A stretch of 64,000 nt of DNA from Arthrobacter sp. U41. GTDB taxonomy: Bacteria; Actinomycetota; Actinomycetes; Actinomycetales; Micrococcaceae. Shown piece by piece: positions 1 to 10,315 of the stretch. The position numbers were made by a program, and so were the translations under genes. Location of the stretch: positions 164,920 to 228,919 of the forward strand of contig NZ_VEGI01000005.1 of the NCBI RefSeq assembly GCF_007679325.1, read 5' to 3'. The notes below the pieces were generated by a model. It had not been told where the DNA came from and did no database searches. It was given only the letters and a program-made list of their open reading frames with translations. Within the stretch, counting starts at the first letter, position 1; the number at the start of each line of letters is the position of its first letter.

Positions 1-126
1 CACGGCGAGAAGCCTCACGTCGGGGCGGGTCTCCCGAAGCGCGTGCGCGATGGCCAGGAGCGGGCTGATGTGTCCGGCTGTTCCACCGCCGGCAAGGACA
101 ACGGACAAAGACGACTCGGTATTCAT
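1..126 (-). CDS. murG: MurG N-terminus (partial, cut by window edge)
   Basis: Only the first 42 codons lie in the window (ATG at 124-126, read leftwards). MurG is the membrane-associated glycosyltransferase that adds GlcNAc from UDP-GlcNAc to lipid I, giving lipid II. The visible N-terminus carries the glycine-rich signature [10 protein letters not shown] at about residues 13-22, the first conserved loop of the family. It starts 6 nt after the ftsW stop, so it is the next gene of the dcw operon. Everything after residue 42, including the donor-binding half, is outside the window. Confidence 0.9.
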   Translation of the reverse strand, partial: MNTESSLSVVLAGGGTAGHISPLLAIAHALRETRPDVRLLAV

Positions 127-132
127 AAAGGC

Positions 133-1719
133 CTATTTACGCTTTCGTGCGGGGTTTTTTGGGGCGGGAGTTCGGGTGGACGGCGTGCGGGCGGCCGGCG
201 TTCCTGGGGCCGGAGGTGTGGCAGCCGGTGTCCTGGTGGAAGGCGCTGTACGGGCTGCGGTGTTGGCCCGCGGCGTCCTGACGGCGCTGCCGTCGGCGGT
301 CCTCGCTTGGGTCCTTACTGGGCCGCCGGCCGTTGTGCCGGCTTTGGTTTTGGCTGATTTGCCGGGTGCGGCCGTTGCCGCCCTGCGTGCCGCGATCCGC
401 TTCCGCAGCGACGCCGCCAGCCCGGCCGGCCCGAACCGGGTGAGCCGTTTCGGCTGGAGCCCCGGTGCCATTTGTGCCCGGGCCAGGGACAACACTACGC
501 CGATTGCGCACAAGGACATGAGCAGGGCCGAGCCGCCGTAGGAAATGAACGGGAGCGGGATTCCCACCACCGGAGCGAGGCCGGTGACCACGGCCATGTT
601 GACGGTCGCCTGGCCCAGCAGCCAGACCATGATGGTGCCGGCCAGGACGCGGTGGAACATGTCTTTCTGGGCCACCACAACCCGGTAGATGGCGGTGCCG
701 AGGATGGCGAAGAGCACCAGCACCACGAGGGTTCCCACCAGTCCCAGTTCCTCGCCGATGATGGCGAAGATGAAGTCATTGTGTGCTTCCGGGATCCAGC
801 TGTATTTCTGCCGGCTCTGCCCCAGCCCCACCCCGAACCAACCGCCGGACGCCAGGCCGTACAGGCCGTTGGTCGACTGGTAGTTCAGGTCGGAGCCGTC
901 CGCGCAGGTCTGCCCCGTCCAGGACAGGATGCGGCAGACACGGTTGGGGCTGGTGATGGCCATAACGACCGTGCCCGCGGCGATGATGACGCCGGCGATC
1001 CCGAACAGGTACAGCCGCACCCCGGCGAAGAACAGGGCGGCCGCCGTGATCATCATGACGATCATGGCGGTGCCGAGGTCGTTGCCCATCAGGATGAGCC
1101 CGACAATTCCGGCGGCCCCCGGGACCACAGGGACGAGGACATGCTTCGTTTGGGACAGGAGTTTGGCTTTGCGGTCCAGCACCGTGGCCATCCAGAGCGC
1201 CAGCGCCAGTTTGGCGGCCTCGGACGGCTGGAACGTGAAGGGTCCGACGTCGATCCAGTTTTTGTTGCCGAGGGCGCTGCGGCCGATGACCAGCACCAGC
1301 AACAGCAGCACGAACGCGACGATGATGGCGATCCAGGCGCCGCGCTTGAGCCAGACCACGTTGACCCGGGAAAGCAGGAACATGCTAAACAGGCCGATCC
1401 CGGCGAATAGCCCCTGCTTGAGGGCTGCCGTGTACGGAGACTCCCCCGCTGCGATGGCCTCGACGCTGGAGGCGGAGAGCACCATCAGGATGCCGATCGC
1501 CGTCAGCGCGAGGGTGGAGCCCAGGATCAGGTAGTACGTGGAACCGTTGCGGGACTTCCCCGTTCCTTCGAGGGCGGACCAGAACCCCCGGTACCAGTCC
1601 CGGACTGTGTGGCCGACCGCCTGCAGGCCTGATGGTGCCTGGGCAGGCGCCGTCCTGGCCGCCGTTGGCATGGTTGCGGCCGGGGAGGCCGCGGGCGAAG
1701 GTGTGGGCGTGCTGACCAT
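133..1719 (-). CDS. ftsW: SEDS peptidoglycan glycosyltransferase FtsW
   Basis: A 528-residue polytopic membrane protein of the SEDS family, the septal glycan polymerase and partner of FtsI. About ten hydrophobic segments lie between residues 60 and 415, and the family signature PLPFISYGGSA stands near the end of the membrane region. The ATG at 1717-1719 follows an AAGGAG ribosome-binding site. Roughly the last 110 residues form a tail rich in Ala, Pro, Thr, Arg and Lys, ending in KNPARKRK. This is longer than in most FtsW and probably cytoplasmic. It sits between murD and murG, 2 and 6 nt away. The dcw position favours FtsW over RodA. Confidence 0.93.
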   Translation of the reverse strand: MVSTPTPSPAASPAATMPTAARTAPAQAPSGLQAVGHTVRDWYRGFWSALEGTGKSRNGSTYYLILGSTLALTAIGILMVLSASSVEAIAAGESPYTAALKQGLFAGIGLFSMFLLSRVNVVWLKRGAWIAIIVAFVLLLLVLVIGRSALGNKNWIDVGPFTFQPSEAAKLALALWMATVLDRKAKLLSQTKHVLVPVVPGAAGIVGLILMGNDLGTAMIVMMITAAALFFAGVRLYLFGIAGVIIAAGTVVMAITSPNRVCRILSWTGQTCADGSDLNYQSTNGLYGLASGGWFGVGLGQSRQKYSWIPEAHNDFIFAIIGEELGLVGTLVVLVLFAILGTAIYRVVVAQKDMFHRVLAGTIMVWLLGQATVNMAVVTGLAPVVGIPLPFISYGGSALLMSLCAIGVVLSLARAQMAPGLQPKRLTRFGPAGLAASLRKRIAARRAATAAPGKSAKTKAGTTAGGPVRTQARTADGSAVRTPRANTAARTAPSTRTPAATPPAPGTPAARTPSTRTPAPKNPARKRK

Positions 1720-1721
1720 AG

Positions 1722-3308
1722 TTACTCCTTGCTGGTCTGAGCCTGCCCTTCCACGAGCTCGCGGACAGCTTCGATGAAGGCGTCGCCACGGTGAGCGTAG
1801 GAAGAGAACTGGTCCATGGATGCAGCCGCCGGGGCCAGGAGCACAGTGTCCCCGGAGGCGGCAAGCTGCGCCGCCGCAGCGACGGCCCGGGCCATCACAG
1901 TCTCACCGAATATCGGTGAGGGTCCTGCTTGGGCGTCGGCCGTAGCGGCAGTCTGCACCTCTTCAGTTTCGCCCTTCGCTTCGCCGATCACGGGGACATC
2001 CGGCGCGTGTCGCTGGAGGGCGGACCGCAGATCGCTGGAGTCCGCCCCGATCAGGACCACGGCTTTGAGCCGGCGGGCGTGCTCCTGGACCAGCGCCTCG
2101 TAGTTCACTCCCTTGGACAGTCCGCCCGCGATCCACACGACGTTTTCGAACGCCGAGAGGGACGCTGCGGCCGCATGCGGGTTGGTGGCTTTGGAGTCAT
2201 TGACCCAGAGCACACCGTTGTGCCGGGCGACGAGCTGGATGCGGTGGTCCCCCGGCAGGTGGTTCAGCAGGCCCTTGCGGACGGCGGACGGCTCCACGCC
2301 GTAGGCCCGGACCAGGGCCGCCGCTGCCAGGGCGTTGGCCACCATGTGGCGTGGAGCGACGGCGCCGAGGTCAGAGACGGACGCCAGTTCGGCGGCGCTG
2401 TCCTTGCGCTCGGCGATGAAGGCGCGGTCCACCAGGAGGCCCTCGACGACGCCGAGCATGCTGACGGCCGGCGTGACGGTGGTGAAGGCCACTGCCCGGC
2501 AGCCTTCGACGACGTCGGCGTCCTCCACCATACGCTCGGTTTCGATCTGTTCGGCGTTGTAGATGCAGGCCTTTTGGGTGTTTTCGTAGACCTTTGCCTT
2601 GTCCGCCAGGTACGACGCGTAGGACCCGTGCCAGTCCACGTGGTCCTCGGCGACGTTGAGGCAGACGCTCGCCACCGGGGAGACGGAATTGCTCCAGTGC
2701 AGCTGGAAGCTGGAGAGTTCGACGGCGAAGACGTCGTAGTCCACCGGGTCGCGCAGGGCGTCCAGGATGGGCGTGCCGACGTTGCCGACGGCGATGGCTT
2801 TGAGTCCTGCGGCCTGCAGCATCGATTCGGTCAGCCCCACAGTGGTGGTCTTTCCGTTGGTGCCGGTGATGGTGAGCCAGTCCGCGGTCTTGCGTCCTTT
2901 GCGTTCGCGGACCCGCCACGCGAGTTCGACGTCGCCCCAGACCGGGATGTGGGCCCTGGCTGCGGCCGCGAGCAGTGCCTGGTCCGGGCGCCAGCCCGGG
3001 GAGGTGACGATCAGGTCCGGCTTTGCACCGTCGATTGTGGGGATGGTGTCGACGGCGTCCTCGCCCAGCAGGACGTCGGCGGCCCCGACGATCCGCAGGG
3101 TGTCCGCCTGGGCCTGGGCCTTCGGTCCCGTGGCGGCGTCCACGACGACGACGCGGGCGCCGAGTTCGATCAGGGTGTCGGCGGCGGCGAAGCCGGAGAT
3201 CCCGATGCCGGTGACGACCACGCGCAACCCGGCCCAGTCGGAGTCCCAGGTGACCAGGTTCTCGAGCCGGGGTGACGTGGTGAGGGGCGCGGGAATCGGA
3301 CTCGTCAC
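1722..3308 (-). CDS. murD: UDP-N-acetylmuramoyl-L-alanine--D-glutamate ligase
   Basis: MurD adds D-glutamate to UDP-MurNAc-L-Ala with ATP in the cytoplasm. The protein is 528 residues if it starts at the GTG of 3306-3308; the family is usually 440-500, and the excess is an N-terminal lead and an alanine-rich stretch near residue 430. A Rossmann-like N-terminal domain ([10 protein letters not shown]) precedes the Mur-ligase P-loop TGTNGKTTT and the C-terminal domain. The GTG start overlaps the mraY stop as GTGA. Reading further upstream would run into mraY, so the GTG is preferred. Confidence 0.93.
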   Translation of the reverse strand: MTSPIPAPLTTSPRLENLVTWDSDWAGLRVVVTGIGISGFAAADTLIELGARVVVVDAATGPKAQAQADTLRIVGAADVLLGEDAVDTIPTIDGAKPDLIVTSPGWRPDQALLAAAARAHIPVWGDVELAWRVRERKGRKTADWLTITGTNGKTTTVGLTESMLQAAGLKAIAVGNVGTPILDALRDPVDYDVFAVELSSFQLHWSNSVSPVASVCLNVAEDHVDWHGSYASYLADKAKVYENTQKACIYNAEQIETERMVEDADVVEGCRAVAFTTVTPAVSMLGVVEGLLVDRAFIAERKDSAAELASVSDLGAVAPRHMVANALAAAALVRAYGVEPSAVRKGLLNHLPGDHRIQLVARHNGVLWVNDSKATNPHAAAASLSAFENVVWIAGGLSKGVNYEALVQEHARRLKAVVLIGADSSDLRSALQRHAPDVPVIGEAKGETEEVQTAATADAQAGPSPIFGETVMARAVAAAAQLAASGDTVLLAPAAASMDQFSSYAHRGDAFIEAVRELVEGQAQTSKE

Positions 3309-4414
3309 AGCAGTACCACCCATTCGGCGTAGAAAATGCCCAGTCCGGCGGCGACGAAGAGTCCGCACAGGATCCAGAACCGGACCACCACCGTGACTTC
3401 CGCCCAGCCTTTGAGCTCAAAGTGGTGCTGGAGCGGGGCCATCTTGAAGAACCGTTTGCCCTTGGTGATTTTGAAGTAGCCCACCTGGATGATGACCGAC
3501 AGGGTGATCAGGACGAAGAGGCCGCCGATGAAGGCGAGCAGCAGTTCGGTCCGGGACAGGATCGCAAAACCCGCGACGGCGCCGCCGATGGCGAGCGACC
3601 CGGTGTCGCCCATGAAGATTTTCGCCGGGGAGGTGTTCCACCACAGGAAGCCGACCAACGCCGCGCTGAGGATGGCGGCGAGCAGGGCCAGGTCCAGCGG
3701 GTCCCGGACGATGTAGCAGCCTGAGCCGGCCTGCCGCGGCGAACCGCATGACTGGTTGCTCTGCCAGATGCCCATCAGCGTGTAGGCGCCAAAGACCATG
3801 ATGGAGGCGCCGGCGGCCAGGCCGTCGAGGCCGTCCGTCAGGTTCACGCCGTTCGTGGCGGCGGTGATGATGAGGTTCGACCACAGCACGAAGAGGATGG
3901 TGCCCAGGAGGGTGCCGGCGAAGGCGAGGTTCAGCCACGGGATGTCCCGGACAAGGGAGATCTGGTACGACGCGGGCGTCACACCGTTCTCGTCCGGGAA
4001 GTAGAGGGCGAGGATCGCGAAGATGATGCCCACGGCTGCTTGCAGGATCAGTTTGGCCTTGGCGTTCAGGCCGAGGCTGCGCTGCTTGGAGATCTTGATG
4101 AAGTCATCCAGGAAGCCCACCAGCCCCATGCCGACCATCAGGAACAGCAGCAGCAGGGCCGAGGCGGACGGGCCCGGCGAGGCCGGGTTGATCATCCACA
4201 TGACAAGGTGGGTGATGCCGTAGCTCGCCAGCACCGCCAGGACCACCACCGTGCCTCCCATGGTGGGCGTGCCGCGCTTGGTGTGGTGGGTGGTGGGTCC
4301 GTCATCCCGGATGAATTGCCCGTAGCTCTTCCGAACCAGGAACCGGATAAACAGCGGTGTGCCCAGGAAGGCAAACAGCAAGGCCAGCCCGGCCCCCATC
4401 AGCAGTGCAATCAC
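3305..4414 (-). CDS. mraY: Phospho-N-acetylmuramoyl-pentapeptide transferase
   Basis: MraY transfers phospho-MurNAc-pentapeptide to undecaprenyl phosphate, making lipid I in the membrane. At 369 residues with about ten transmembrane helices it has the usual size. Family motifs are visible: the DDFIKI catalytic aspartates, [19 protein letters not shown], and a C-terminal HHFELKGW. The start is a GTG at 4412-4414 that overlaps the murF stop by 4 nt (GTGA), and the 3' end overlaps murD the same way, so translation of murF-mraY-murD is probably coupled. Confidence 0.95.
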   Translation of the reverse strand: MIALLMGAGLALLFAFLGTPLFIRFLVRKSYGQFIRDDGPTTHHTKRGTPTMGGTVVVLAVLASYGITHLVMWMINPASPGPSASALLLLFLMVGMGLVGFLDDFIKISKQRSLGLNAKAKLILQAAVGIIFAILALYFPDENGVTPASYQISLVRDIPWLNLAFAGTLLGTILFVLWSNLIITAATNGVNLTDGLDGLAAGASIMVFGAYTLMGIWQSNQSCGSPRQAGSGCYIVRDPLDLALLAAILSAALVGFLWWNTSPAKIFMGDTGSLAIGGAVAGFAILSRTELLLAFIGGLFVLITLSVIIQVGYFKITKGKRFFKMAPLQHHFELKGWAEVTVVVRFWILCGLFVAAGLGIFYAEWVVLL

Positions 4415-5988
4415 AGCAGCGCACTCCCTTCAGTGGCGGTTCCGGCCGTATCTCCGGCAGCGTTTTCGGCAGCCTGTCCTTTTGCGGAAACCGCAGCGGT
4501 CCCGGGGGCCTGTGGGGGTAATGCTATCCGATCGCCCAGATGGCGCAGCCCGATGCTGTTGGAAGACTTGAACAGCACCAGGTCACCGGGCTCAAGCTCC
4601 GCCTGCAAGAGCTGGTAGGCCTCTTCCGGCGTCTCCGCGAAGACGCATTCGTTGCCCCAGGACCCCTCGTTGACGGCGGAGACGTAGAGCGAGCGGGCCT
4701 CGCGGCCCACCACGACGAGCCGGGAGATATTGAGCCGGACCACTTGCGTGCCCACGGCCATGTGTTCGCGGATGGAGTCGGGGCCCAGTTCGAGCATGGC
4801 CCCGAGTACGGCCCAGGTCCGGCGGCCCCGTCCCAGGTCCGCGAGCGTGCGCAAGGCAGCGCGCATGGACTCCGGGTTGGCGTTGTACGCATCGTTGATG
4901 ACGGTGACGCCGTCGGCCCGCTCGGTGCGTTCCATCCGCCAGCGGCTGGCGGCGGTCTGGGCGCTGAGGGAAGCGGCGATCCGTGCGGCCGGCACGCCGG
5001 CGGCGTGGGCGGCCGCCGCTGCGGCCAGCAGGTTGGCGATGTGGTGCGCCCCGATCAGTTTGGCTGAGACGTGGTGCCCGGTGGTGCCGCCGGGCAGGAA
5101 AAGTTCGAATTCGGGGCTGCCGCCGGCATTCAGTTCGACTCGCTCGGCGCGGACCCGGTCAGCGGCTGCTCCTGAACCGGCTCCTCCTCCACCAGCTGCG
5201 TCGGATCCGTCTCCGCGGGCGGGCTGCGCGGTGAATCCCAGGACGGTGGCCCGGGTGCGTCCGGCCATGGCGGCCACCCGCGCATCGTCCAGGTTGAGGA
5301 TGGCGGTCCCTTCGGACGGCAGGGCTTCGACGAGTTCGCCCTTCGCGAGGGCAATGTTCTCGACGCCGCCGAATTCCCCGGCGTGGGCGGTGCCGACGCC
5401 AAGAACCACACCGATGTCGGGACGGACCATGTCCGCCAGGTAGCTGATGTGGCCCACTCCCGTAGCGCCCATCTCGATGACGAGGTAACGGGTGTCCACG
5501 TCCGCCTTGAAGACCGTGAGCGGGACGCCGACTTCACCGTTGTAGGAACCTTGCGGTGCAACAGTGGTGCCTTCGGCGGAGAGAATGCCTGCCAGCAGGT
5601 CCTTCGTGGTGGTTTTGCCGGCGGAACCGGTGATCCCGATAACGGTGAGCGTCCCGCCGGCGGCGGCGCGGCCGGCACGGATCCGCCGGACCGCTTCCGC
5701 CGCGAGGGCGCCCATCGCGAGGACCGAATCCTGGACCACAACGGCGGGGTAGTTGACCCCGGCGTCGTCGGCGACGTCGTGCTCCACCAGCGCCAGCACG
5801 GCGCCGCGTGCGAAGGCGGCGGCAACGAAGTCGTGGCCGTCGGCCGTCTCCCCCGGCTTGGCCACGTAGAGGGAGCCTGGGGCCGCTTCCCGGGAATCGG
5901 TCACCACGGAGCCGGGGGTGATCCCCGGCTCCGCAGCCAGGCGGCCGTGGGTTATGTCGGCGATTTCCGCCGCGGTAAATGCAATCAT
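4411..5988 (-). CDS. murF: UDP-MurNAc-tripeptide--D-alanyl-D-alanine ligase
   Basis: MurF adds D-Ala-D-Ala to the UDP-MurNAc tripeptide. The 525 residues show an N-terminal substrate domain, the ATP-binding P-loop [13 protein letters not shown], and a central [11 protein letters not shown] motif typical of MurF. Compared with the usual 450-470 residues there is a Gly/Ala-rich insert (about residues 255-280) and an Ala-rich C-terminal tail. The start is ATG (5986-5988), 6 nt from the murE stop. The 3' end overlaps mraY. Confidence 0.94.
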   Translation of the reverse strand: MIAFTAAEIADITHGRLAAEPGITPGSVVTDSREAAPGSLYVAKPGETADGHDFVAAAFARGAVLALVEHDVADDAGVNYPAVVVQDSVLAMGALAAEAVRRIRAGRAAAGGTLTVIGITGSAGKTTTKDLLAGILSAEGTTVAPQGSYNGEVGVPLTVFKADVDTRYLVIEMGATGVGHISYLADMVRPDIGVVLGVGTAHAGEFGGVENIALAKGELVEALPSEGTAILNLDDARVAAMAGRTRATVLGFTAQPARGDGSDAAGGGGAGSGAAADRVRAERVELNAGGSPEFELFLPGGTTGHHVSAKLIGAHHIANLLAAAAAAHAAGVPAARIAASLSAQTAASRWRMERTERADGVTVINDAYNANPESMRAALRTLADLGRGRRTWAVLGAMLELGPDSIREHMAVGTQVVRLNISRLVVVGREARSLYVSAVNEGSWGNECVFAETPEEAYQLLQAELEPGDLVLFKSSNSIGLRHLGDRIALPPQAPGTAAVSAKGQAAENAAGDTAGTATEGSALL

Positions 5989-5994
5989 GTCGGT

Positions 5995-7662
5995 TTAGGA
6001 CTCTATCCGCTGGTCTTCGAGAACGGTGAATCCCCGAGCTGTCAAGGCGGAGCGGAGCTCCACCCTGTCGTCAAGGGCGAGGTTGACGCCCTTGACCTCC
6101 TGCCACACTTCGTGGCCGCGTCCCGCGACGAGGATGGTGTCCGCCGGGCCCGCGAGTTCCACGGCTTTCCGGATGGCGGCATCGCGGGGGAAAACTTCGA
6201 TGATGCTGCAGTCCAGGCCCTCGCGTTCCTTCGCCTCGACAGCGCCTGCCAGGACGTCGGCGCGGATTGCCGCGGCGTCCTCGTCGTGCGGGTCGTCGTC
6301 GCTGATGATCACGGTGTCGGCGCGGCGGGCGGCGATGGCACCCATGGCGGGCCGCTTGCCCTGGTCGCGTTGGCCGGTGGCCCCAAAGACGATGATCACG
6401 CGTGACCCCGGTTCCGGGGACCGGACGGCGTCAAGTGCCCGGGCGAGGGCGTCCGGGTTGTGGGCGAAGTCCACCACCGCGGCGGGGGCGGTGGAGACGA
6501 GCTGCATGCGGCCCGGGACGGCGACCGTGAAGGGGTCGGCGGCGTCGAGGGCCGTCTGGACGGCGGCGGCGTCGTGGCCGCCCGCGAGCACCATCACAGT
6601 TGCCAGCGCGGCGTTGGCCACGTTGAAGCTCCCCGGCAGCCCGGTGTGGACCCGCAGTTCCGTGCCGTCGCGGTGGCGGAGGGTGAAGTCGGTGCCGAGT
6701 CCGCGCGGGGCCTGCCGGCTGACGGTCCAGTCCGCCGCTGCCGGCGCCCCGGTCCCGGCCATTGCCCCGGCGTCGGCGTGGGTGGCCAGCGTGGTGACCG
6801 GGATGGCTGCGGTGCCGGACAGTTTGGCGCCCCAGTCGTCGTCCACCGTGACGACGGCCTTGCTGGCCCGCGCGGGGGTGAAGAGCTCTGCTTTGGTCTG
6901 GAAGTACTCTTCCATGCTGCCGTGCAGGTCGAGGTGGTCCTGGGTCAGGTTGGTGAAGCCGGCGACGTCGAACACGACGCCGTCCACTCGCCGGAAGGAG
7001 ATGGCGTGCGAGGAGACCTCCATCGAGGCCGCGTCAAGGCCGCGTTCGCGCATGAGGGCCAGCAGGGCGTGGACATCGGTGGATTCCGGCGTGGTGAGGA
7101 GGCTCGGAATCGGTTCACCGCCGGCCAGGATCTCGATGGTGCCGATCAGTCCCGTCTTCTGCCCGAGGGCCTGCAGGAGGGCGTTGATGAAGTAGGTGGT
7201 GGTGGTCTTCCCGTTCGTGCCTGTGACGCCGTAGAGGGCAGGCGACGGGGCGTCCTCCGGCCGGCTCCGGTAGATCAGCGCCGACAGCCCGCCCACGAGG
7301 CTGCGAGGTTCCTCGGCCAGCAGCACGGGAACGGCGATGTCGTGCGAGAACGCCAGAAGGCGTGCGCCGGCGTCGTCCGTCAACACGGCGGCCGCGCCGG
7401 CCTCCACCGCCTGGGAGACGAAGTCGGCCCCGTGCCGGCTCGCGCCGGGCAGGGCGACGTAGAGGTCGCCGGGCTGCACGGCGCGGGAGTTCAGGGAGAT
7501 CCCGGTCACCGGGACGGAGCCGGAAGCCCCGGGGACAACGACGCCGATCGACTCGCCGATGGCTGCCAGCTGCACTGCGGCAACCGCAGTGGGCCGGAAC
7601 CCCGCGGTGGACCCGGGGCCGGACGGCGCGGCGGAAGCGCCGGGGGCATTCTGATCTGACAC
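5995..7662 (-). CDS. murE: UDP-MurNAc-dipeptide ligase MurE, probably L-lysine-adding
   Basis: MurE adds the third stem-peptide residue. The protein (about 555 residues) has the N-terminal MurE domain, P-loop [11 protein letters not shown], a central Mur-ligase domain and a C-terminal domain. Meso-diaminopimelate enzymes carry DNPR in the C-terminal domain; here the equivalent stretch reads ISDDDPHDED, without the arginine. This fits L-lysine, the third residue in Arthrobacter peptidoglycan (inference). An ATG six bases upstream (7666-7668) abuts the GGAG ribosome-binding site; the GTG at 7660-7662 is better spaced and is chosen. Confidence 0.93.
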   Translation of the reverse strand: MSDQNAPGASAAPSGPGSTAGFRPTAVAAVQLAAIGESIGVVVPGASGSVPVTGISLNSRAVQPGDLYVALPGASRHGADFVSQAVEAGAAAVLTDDAGARLLAFSHDIAVPVLLAEEPRSLVGGLSALIYRSRPEDAPSPALYGVTGTNGKTTTTYFINALLQALGQKTGLIGTIEILAGGEPIPSLLTTPESTDVHALLALMRERGLDAASMEVSSHAISFRRVDGVVFDVAGFTNLTQDHLDLHGSMEEYFQTKAELFTPARASKAVVTVDDDWGAKLSGTAAIPVTTLATHADAGAMAGTGAPAAADWTVSRQAPRGLGTDFTLRHRDGTELRVHTGLPGSFNVANAALATVMVLAGGHDAAAVQTALDAADPFTVAVPGRMQLVSTAPAAVVDFAHNPDALARALDAVRSPEPGSRVIIVFGATGQRDQGKRPAMGAIAARRADTVIISDDDPHDEDAAAIRADVLAGAVEAKEREGLDCSIIEVFPRDAAIRKAVELAGPADTILVAGRGHEVWQEVKGVNLALDDRVELRSALTARGFTVLEDQRIES

Positions 7663-7784
7663 GTGCATCTCCGTTGGTGGTGCTGGTGGATCCGGCGCTG
7701 CGCAGGGAGGGGTCCCCCGGCCCGCAGGCTCATTTTCCCGGAACAGGTTTCATGGACGGGCTGGTGCTGGTTCTTGCGCGGGTG

Positions 7785-9581
7785 CTACTTGGCGTACTGC
7801 GGCAACCTGACAGGCTGGCCTTTGGACGGCGGAACGTTGTACGTCCGCAGCGCCTGACTCATCACGGACCGGAACACCGGTCCGTTCGAGATGCCGTAAA
7901 TATCGCCTTTGGGCCGTTGCAGGACCACTTCAACAATAAACCGCGGATCGTCCATCGGCGCCATCCCCACCATCGACGCCGTGAAGCCGCAGAACCCGGC
8001 GGTGCCGTCGTCGCACGGCGATTGCGAGGTGCCGGTCTTCGCCCCGACCCGGTAGCCGTCCAGGCCTGCTTCCTTGATCTGGCCCTCCGTAACAGCGCTC
8101 TCGAGGATGTCCCGCACCTGTTTGGCGGTGTCCGCGGAAACGATCTGCCGCGGCTCTTTCGCCGGAACCTTTTCCTCGACGCCATCGGGGGTGATGTAGC
8201 TGTCTATGAGCCGCGGCTGGAGCATCACGCCGTCGTTCGCAACGCTCTGGAAGGCCCGCACCGTCTGGAGCGTGGACTGCGAGACGCCCTGGCCAAACAG
8301 TACGGTGTATTCCTGGCGGCCGTCCCATTGCTCGTGCGGCGTCAGGATGCCCTTGGCTTCGGCGGGCAGGCCGATGTCCGGTGCCTCTCCGATGCCGAAC
8401 TTCTTCAGCCAGTTATAGCGTTGCTCCTTGCTGAGTCGCTGGCCGGCCATGACCGTACCGGTGTTCATCGACCAGCCAAGGATGCCCGCCAGCGTCCGGT
8501 CCTCGGTGCCGTGGGCGAAGGCGTCGTTGAACGTCTGGCCGTTCACGGTGTACGACGACGGGATGGTGAACTTCTCGAGCGGGCTCGACTTGCCCTCCTC
8601 GATCAGGGCTGCTGCCGTGATCATCTTCTCCACCGAGCCGGGCTCGTACGCGGCGGTCACGGCACGGACGCCGCGGTCCTGTGCGTCGACTTTGCCAGGA
8701 TCGTTGGGGTCCGGGGAGTTGGTGTCCGCCATGGCGATGATGTCGCCGGTCTTGATGTCCTGGACGATCACGACGCCCCATTCGGCGCTGAGTTTGTCCC
8801 GCTGGCTTTGAATGGCCTGCTGGGCGAAGTACTGCAGGTCCGAGTTCAGCGTGAGTTTGATGTCCTTGCCGTTCACGGCCGGAGTGAGCTGGTCCACGCC
8901 GACCGGGATGCGGAGCCCGTCGGCGCCGATTTCGAAGAGCCGCTTTCCGGGGGTGCCCTTGAGGATCCCGTCCTGGGTCTGCTCGAGGCCGGCCTGGCCG
9001 GTGGTGCCGTCCTGCAGGAAGCCGACGATCCCGCCGGCCACGGAGCCGTTGGGGTACACCCGCTTGCTGGTGCCTACCGTGACGATGCCCGGGATCTGCA
9101 GTTTGGAGATGCGGTCCTCGATGTCAGGCTTCACGTCCTTGGCCACAATGTAATAGGGCTTCTGGCCGGTCAGGGCATCCTTGAGCGCGGACGCATCCAT
9201 GCCCAGCAGCGCGGCAAGGTCGGAGATGCCCTGGTCACGGGAAACCTCGACGAGTTCCTCCGTGCGTTCGTCAAACCGGCGGAACGTCTCGGTTTTGGTG
9301 TTGACCCGCTGGTCGACGACGACGTTGTAGCGGATGACGCTGCTGGCCAGGACCGTGCCGTTGGCATCCAGGATGCTGCCGCGTTCGGCCGGAAGCTCGA
9401 TCGGGGTGAGCCTGTTCTGGAGGGCGGCCTCGGCCATGCCCCCGACGTCGAGGCCCTGGACGAGGAAAAGCTTCCCGCCGACGACCAGCAGGAGCGTCAG
9501 CATCACCCCGAGGCCCAGCCGCAGCCGCCGGGTTGCGCTCGGCACTTTCGCCTTGCGTGCCTTGCCGGTGTTCTGCGCCAC
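7785..9581 (-). CDS. ftsI: Septal penicillin-binding protein (FtsI/PBP3 type)
   Basis: A class B penicillin-binding protein of 598 residues, the transpeptidase that works with FtsW at the septum. One N-terminal membrane anchor (about residues 22-45) is followed by a dimerisation/pedestal domain and the transpeptidase domain. The active-site motifs are visible: SVEK at 316-319 with the acylated serine, SMN at 371-373 and KTGTS starting at 515. The start is GTG. It lies between murE and an ftsL-like gene, as in other Gram-positive dcw clusters. A 122-nt gap without a gene separates it from murE. Confidence 0.94.
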   Translation of the reverse strand: MAQNTGKARKAKVPSATRRLRLGLGVMLTLLLVVGGKLFLVQGLDVGGMAEAALQNRLTPIELPAERGSILDANGTVLASSVIRYNVVVDQRVNTKTETFRRFDERTEELVEVSRDQGISDLAALLGMDASALKDALTGQKPYYIVAKDVKPDIEDRISKLQIPGIVTVGTSKRVYPNGSVAGGIVGFLQDGTTGQAGLEQTQDGILKGTPGKRLFEIGADGLRIPVGVDQLTPAVNGKDIKLTLNSDLQYFAQQAIQSQRDKLSAEWGVVIVQDIKTGDIIAMADTNSPDPNDPGKVDAQDRGVRAVTAAYEPGSVEKMITAAALIEEGKSSPLEKFTIPSSYTVNGQTFNDAFAHGTEDRTLAGILGWSMNTGTVMAGQRLSKEQRYNWLKKFGIGEAPDIGLPAEAKGILTPHEQWDGRQEYTVLFGQGVSQSTLQTVRAFQSVANDGVMLQPRLIDSYITPDGVEEKVPAKEPRQIVSADTAKQVRDILESAVTEGQIKEAGLDGYRVGAKTGTSQSPCDDGTAGFCGFTASMVGMAPMDDPRFIVEVVLQRPKGDIYGISNGPVFRSVMSQALRTYNVPPSKGQPVRLPQYAK

Positions 9582-9622
9582 GATGTTTCCTTGCTGCTTG
9601 CCTGGCTGGTGGTCCGTCCTGC

Positions 9623-10315
9623 TTACTGTCCCGGAACCTTCTGCGCGGGGGCGGGAACGGAGCCACCGTGGAGTTCGACGGCCGGCGCAGCGGGTTTCGG
9701 CTCCGGTTTGGGCGCGGCCGGCTTGGGCGCGGCCGGCTTGGGTGCGGCGGCTGCGGGTGCAGAGTTGGCATCCGCCTCGGCGGGTTTGCGGTTCGCGAGC
9801 GGCTCGTTGACGGTGGCGGGCGGAACGACGCTGAGCTGCCCGGCGACGGCCGGGGCGGCGATGACGGCGCCTGCGACGTCTGCCTTGACCGCGGGCTTGG
9901 CTTTGCCCGTTACGGTCAGTGTGGAGAGGTCGATTTGCCCCTTGGCGGTGGACGTGACCATGCCCAGTTCGGCGGCCTTGGCCGCCAGGTTCTGCGGGGC
10001 ACCGAAGTTCTGTACCTGCTGGGTGAGGTCCTGGTTCTGCTTCGTCAGGGTGGACTGCTCGCCCCGGAGCTGCACCAGCTGGTACTGCGCGGTGGAGACG
10101 GAGATGTTCAGGACCAGCACGGCCATAAGGGCCACGGCCAGGATGCCGAAGCAGAGCACGACAAACGGGGCCCGGCGCTTCCGCGGAGCGGACCGGACCA
10201 GCGCCAGTGGAGTGCGCGCCTTCCGGGACGGGCCGGTGCCCGGGGTGAGCCCGGGCAGGGCGCGGGCGGTCGCGCCTGTGGCAACGGGGAATCTGCTGAC
10301 AGCGGCGGTGCTCAT
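9623..10315 (-). CDS. ftsL: FtsL-like cell division membrane protein
   Basis: A 230-residue bitopic protein in the position of ftsL, between rsmH and ftsI. A basic cytoplasmic N-terminus (about 50 residues) is followed by one membrane helix (about residues 51-70) and a short coiled-coil-like stretch rich in Gln, Leu and Glu (about 75-105). The rest is a Pro/Ala/Lys-rich tail with repeated [10 protein letters not shown] units. FtsL proteins are poorly conserved, so the assignment rests on architecture and position. The start ATG overlaps the rsmH stop (ATGA). The long low-complexity tail is unusual, since FtsL is typically 100-150 residues. Confidence 0.75.
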   Translation of the reverse strand: MSTAAVSRFPVATGATARALPGLTPGTGPSRKARTPLALVRSAPRKRRAPFVVLCFGILAVALMAVLVLNISVSTAQYQLVQLRGEQSTLTKQNQDLTQQVQNFGAPQNLAAKAAELGMVTSTAKGQIDLSTLTVTGKAKPAVKADVAGAVIAAPAVAGQLSVVPPATVNEPLANRKPAEADANSAPAAAAPKPAAPKPAAPKPEPKPAAPAVELHGGSVPAPAQKVPGQ

